From PALSA-612 sp963755155 (GTDB lineage: Bacteria > Actinomycetota > Thermoleophilia > Gaiellales > Gaiellaceae), in contig CAVWIV010000007.1 in assembly GCA_963755155.1 (NCBI GenBank), positions 310,001 to 374,000 of the forward strand: a stretch of 64,000 nucleotides of DNA, written 5' to 3'. This document shows positions 61,317-64,000 of this stretch, piece by piece. A program made the position numbers and the translations under genes. The notes below the pieces were generated by a model. That model was not told the origin of the DNA, searched no databases, and saw only the letters and a list, made by a program, of their open reading frames with translations. Each line of letters opens with the position of its first letter. The stretch's first letter is position 1.

Positions 61317-63154
61317 TTCGGAAGCCTTCTCACGGCGGTTGCAGTGACGGCCTTCAAGCGTTCGAGGCCGGCTTTGCCGAAGCAGCAGAGGGTCGTCTCG
61401 AGCGATCGGCGCTTGGCCCAGACCATCATGTTCACTTCGCGCGTGGCGTCACTCGAGCCCCAGATCGCCAGATCGCCGATGCCGGGAACCTTGGGCGTGC
61501 CAACGCTGTAGAGCTCCATCTCTTTGCGATAGGCGGCTTGGCTCATGCGCTGGTTCGGAGACCAGGTCACCATGAGATTCTTGGTCCTTCCATTGGGTGT
61601 CGCGTAGGTGCACCAGCGGGGCCACGACACCATCTCGATGGTAGGGAGGGAGAGCGCCCGCGCGGCTTCCGCGGGCGTTATGAGCGTGCAGTTCTTCGGG
61701 ACCGCGTTGCTCGGCGCATGAATGCCGCCTGGCTTGTCGACGTTCCTCGCGGCTACAGCGAAGAGGGCGATGTCGTTCGAGAGGACGATCCTGCCGTTCT
61801 CCATCACGGCCGCGTCGTTCGGTGGAAACTCAAATCGCTTGACACGACTCGGGCAGAGACGTGCTATGGAGGTGATCGCGCACGCCTTGATCCAGAAGCC
61901 GCGGCGCTTGGCCTCGGGCTCGATGAGCCAGACGCCGCTCAGGCCGACAACGATCAGCGAGCCATCTCCCAGGCGCGCGAGCGCGGACGCTTTCCCCGCC
62001 CAGTCTCCGCTGATCGGCAGGCCCTGGCACCCTGGCACGTAGAACCCGTCGCCGCGACGACTGAAGGCATCTACGAAGCAGGCGCGGATGGTCGACACGC
62101 GTCCGGTCGTCCTATCACGGGCAAGCCCGATCACACCGGGATCGGCCGCTGCGAAGACCGTCGTCCCGTCCGCTGAGAGGATGACGTCCCGCGCCTGGGC
62201 GAATGCCCGTGGAAGCAGCTTCTCCTGGACGAGGCGCAGCCCGGGAGCACCCACGCCACGTGCGTACACCGTCAATAGCGCGCGCGGCAAACCTTGGCCG
62301 CGCGTGACCGTCCCCAGTACGTAGAGGAACTTCGAGTCGGGGCTCACCACCAACGACCAGTAGTCCCCGTCTAGCTGCTCCTCCCCGACATCCTCCCCGA
62401 CCGGGCGCGGCTTGCACCGCGTCTTCATGTGGCGCGTACAACCAACGACTGAGAGGCCTCCATCTATGCGTGCATCGAAGGACCAGATCCCGTACGTCGC
62501 GACTGTGTACAAACGCTGGCCGTCGGGCGACGCTGCCAGCCTGCCTGCCCTCCCGAGGCCGTCCGCTACGACGGAACATGGCAGTTCAGTCCCGGGCCGA
62601 TCGTCGGTCACGCATCCAACGAAGGCGAGACTGCCATCCGAACGGCGGCGAAAAGCGTCTATTCCGCGAACGCTCTGTGACCTCGAGGTGGCGTACAGGG
62701 AGCCGGGGCCGACGGCAAGATTGGCGGGCGTGTACTCAAAGTCAGGAGACGGTACTTCTGCGCATCCAGTCGGCCGAAGGGCGAAGCCTGCCTGGATGTG
62801 TGTTCGACCGAAGCAGCCAATTCGCGAGAAGCGGCCGCTTGGGTCTACGCGAAACGCCTCTATCGCATGGCCGATGAGGGTGCCCACGCCGTTCGGCCGA
62901 CCGGCGATGAAGTACAGGACGTTGTTTGCTGTTGCGGGCTCTCCGACCCACTCGCCGGCGACCGTGAGCTTGGCACAGCCGCCGTATGGTTTGGGACCCG
63001 TCCCATCGTCGCTCGGCAAACCTGCGCAGCCGAGCATCTTCAGGCTCGGACCCGCCGAACTCGTATGAACCCCACCGGAGCCGCCCGTCGCGAGCGCGCC
63101 TGCAAGCGCGATCATCGCAACCCACACCAGCTCACGGCGACCCCCCGGACCCAT
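61313..63154 (-). CDS. Secreted beta-propeller protein with DUF3558-like C-terminal domain
   Basis: 613 residues. N-terminal hydrophobic segment WVAMIALAGALATGG acts as signal or anchor. Residues 40-440 hold YVTN/lactonase-like blades: AVGPGSLYATSRSQSVRGID, LAASPDGQRLYTVATYGIWS, LVVSPDSKFLYVLGTVTRGQ, VILSADGTTVFAAADPGVIG. Many blades carry a GC or CFG pair (MLGCAGLPS, RIGCFGRTH, FVGCVTDD). Residues 485-613 (CTLITPAEAARALSLP, WPRWCTYATPNGRTKNLMVT) resemble the actinobacterial DUF3558 lipoprotein domain. Function unknown. Confidence 0.78.
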   Translation of the reverse strand: MGPGGRRELVWVAMIALAGALATGGSGGVHTSSAGPSLKMLGCAGLPSDDGTGPKPYGGCAKLTVAGEWVGEPATANNVLYFIAGRPNGVGTLIGHAIEAFRVDPSGRFSRIGCFGRTHIQAGFALRPTGCAEVPSPDFEYTPANLAVGPGSLYATSRSQSVRGIDAFRRRSDGSLAFVGCVTDDRPGTELPCSVVADGLGRAGRLAASPDGQRLYTVATYGIWSFDARIDGGLSVVGCTRHMKTRCKPRPVGEDVGEEQLDGDYWSLVVSPDSKFLYVLGTVTRGQGLPRALLTVYARGVGAPGLRLVQEKLLPRAFAQARDVILSADGTTVFAAADPGVIGLARDRTTGRVSTIRACFVDAFSRRGDGFYVPGCQGLPISGDWAGKASALARLGDGSLIVVGLSGVWLIEPEAKRRGFWIKACAITSIARLCPSRVKRFEFPPNDAAVMENGRIVLSNDIALFAVAARNVDKPGGIHAPSNAVPKNCTLITPAEAARALSLPTIEMVSWPRWCTYATPNGRTKNLMVTWSPNQRMSQAAYRKEMELYSVGTPKVPGIGDLAIWGSSDATREVNMMVWAKRRSLETTLCCFGKAGLERLKAVTATAVRRLPN

Positions 63155-63219
63155 GGACGCGGGATGCTACAGCCCGATATCGCGCATTAGCAACTCACTG
63201 CGAACGTAGTCTCTTGCCA

Positions 63220-63831
63220 GTGTTCGACCGGCTGACAGATCTCGTCTCGGGGGCGTGGTGGTCCTACCTCGTCATCTTCGCCGTCGCGTACCTCGACGTC
63301 ATCATTCCGCTCGTACCGAGCGAGACGCTCGTGGTCACGGCCGGGGTCATCGCATCCTCGGGCGACCTCTATCTGCCGCTCGTCATCCTCTGCGGCGCGC
63401 TCGGCGCGTTCCTCGGCGACAACACCGTCTACTTCATCGGCCGCCGCTGGGGCGACTCCGTCAAGCGACGGTTTTTCAGCTCGGAGAAGGCCAAGGAGCG
63501 GATGGCCTGGGCGGAGCGCCAGCTCGACGAGCGCGGCGGGGAGCTGATCGTCGTCGCGCGGTTCATCCCGGGCGGGCGGACGGCGGTGTGCCTCTCGGCC
63601 GGCGGCCTGGAGATGCCGTGGCGCCGATTCGCGACGTTCGACGCGATCGCCGCCATCGTGTGGGCGACCTACGCGGCCATGCTCGGCTACGTCGGCGGCA
63701 AGCAGTTCGAGGAAGCCCCGTGGAAGGGCCTCGCGCTCGCGCTGCTGATCGCCTTCTCGATCGCCGGCGGCGTCGAGTTCGTGCGCTGGCTCATGCGGCG
63801 CCGTAAGGAGTCGAGTGAACAGGCTGGCTAG
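63220..63831 (+). CDS. DedA-family membrane protein
   Basis: 203 residues from GTG 63220. DedA/VTT landmarks: DVIIPLVPSETLVVTAGVIA with the acidic Glu, GAFLGDNTVYFIGRRWGDSV with Asp, and VVARFIPGGRTAVCLSAGG with the essential Arg. Four or five membrane segments. DedA proteins act as lipid transporters or scramblases and support envelope integrity and proton-motive force. It overlaps the next gene by 17 bases. Confidence 0.9.
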   Translation: MFDRLTDLVSGAWWSYLVIFAVAYLDVIIPLVPSETLVVTAGVIASSGDLYLPLVILCGALGAFLGDNTVYFIGRRWGDSVKRRFFSSEKAKERMAWAERQLDERGGELIVVARFIPGGRTAVCLSAGGLEMPWRRFATFDAIAAIVWATYAAMLGYVGGKQFEEAPWKGLALALLIAFSIAGGVEFVRWLMRRRKESSEQAG

Positions 63832-64000
63832 CGAGACGAGCCCGTACCTCCTCCAGCACGCCGGCAACCCCGTCGACTGGTATCCGTGGGGCGAGGAGGC
63901 GCTCGCCCGCGCGCGGGAGGAGGACCGGCCGATCCTCCTCTCCATCGGCTACGCGGCGTGCCACTGGTGCCACGTGATGGAGCACGAGTCCTTCGAGGAC
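63815..64000 (+). CDS. Thioredoxin-domain protein, YyaL/DUF255 family, 3' end beyond window
   Basis: 62 codons from GTG 63815, in frame to the window edge. NRLASETSPYLLQHAGNPVD, WYPWGEEALARAREED and GYAACHWCHVMEHESFED are the very conserved start of YyaL/SSP411 proteins. CHWC is the redox-like pair of the thioredoxin domain, normally followed by a six-hairpin glycosidase-like domain. Confidence 0.92.
   Translation, partial: MNRLASETSPYLLQHAGNPVDWYPWGEEALARAREEDRPILLSIGYAACHWCHVMEHESFED

Noticed and set aside
1..64000. CRISPR arrays, tRNA/rRNA genes, insertion sequences, prophage or integrative elements
   Set aside because: No regularly spaced repeats, no cloverleaf-type or rRNA segments, no transposase, integrase or phage structural genes were seen on either strand.

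Overview
The window is 64 kb of very GC-rich, tightly packed bacterial chromosome. Neighbouring genes are mostly joined by ATGA, GTGA or TGATG start/stop overlaps. I see no rRNA, tRNA, CRISPR array, insertion sequence or phage gene. The gene content suggests a soil or sediment actinobacterium, possibly class Thermoleophilia (Gaiellales or Solirubrobacterales type). The clues are class III cyclases fused to ATPase/TPR modules, an F420-type PPOX protein, a molybdenum hydroxylase cluster with Cox-type accessory genes, actinobacterial-style GlcDEF and many GTG/TTG starts. This placement is inference; there is no marker gene to fix it.

Layout. 0-3 kb (minus): a truncated epimerase, an aldehyde dehydrogenase and a 2-keto-3-deoxy-pentonate dehydratase-like FAH protein, probably the end of a Weimberg-type sugar acid route. 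3-3.5 kb: cspA and an isolated infA whose best start codon is ATA. 3.5-6.9 kb: an SDR, then a B12-dependent diol dehydratase (small subunit plus a large/medium fusion). 6.9-12.3 kb (minus): a molybdenum hydroxylase operon (FAD subunit, 2Fe-2S subunit, and a molybdopterin subunit split into two coupled genes), followed by cupin, DUF6941-like, membrane and thioesterase genes. 12.8-16.3 kb (plus): its maturation set (MoxR/CoxD, CoxE, two XdhC/CoxI pieces) and msrB. 16.2-19.3 kb (minus): a histidine kinase with a cyclic-nucleotide domain, coupled to a receiver/thioredoxin-reductase-like fusion.

19.4-25.7 kb (plus): SMP-30 lactonase, isochorismatase-like protein, zinc alcohol dehydrogenase, thioesterase and a large cyclase-ATPase. 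25.7-34.8 kb (plus): RidA remnant, amidase, VOC protein and a full Liv-type ABC transporter with two paralogous binding proteins around a TolB-like lipoprotein. 34.8-38.1 kb (minus): nitroreductase, Tat-type amine oxidase and malate synthase. 38.1-42 kb (plus): lipoprotein and GlcDEF; glycolate oxidase makes glyoxylate, which malate synthase can consume. 42-46.6 kb: a hydrolase-cyclase fusion, then a NitT/TauT-type ABC transporter. 46.6-50.7 kb (minus): a hypothetical gene, a broken cyclase-ATPase and a CapA-like gene. 50.7-53.3 kb (plus): CopD-like protein, class II aldolase, aquaporin and ArsC. 53.3-55.2 kb (minus): M28 peptidase, cupredoxin and NrtR. 55.2-58.4 kb (plus): nadB-nadC-nadA with a palindromic site facing nrtR. 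58.4-63.2 kb (minus): MoaD-like protein, BNR propeller and two large secreted proteins. The end holds DedA and the start of a YyaL-type protein.

A caution for any reader: more than a dozen conserved genes carry apparent frameshifts. In nearly every case I could reconstruct, removing one base restores the family sequence, often next to a short homopolymer. This looks like an insertion-biased sequencing or assembly artefact more than decay, so most of these genes should be treated as probably functional.
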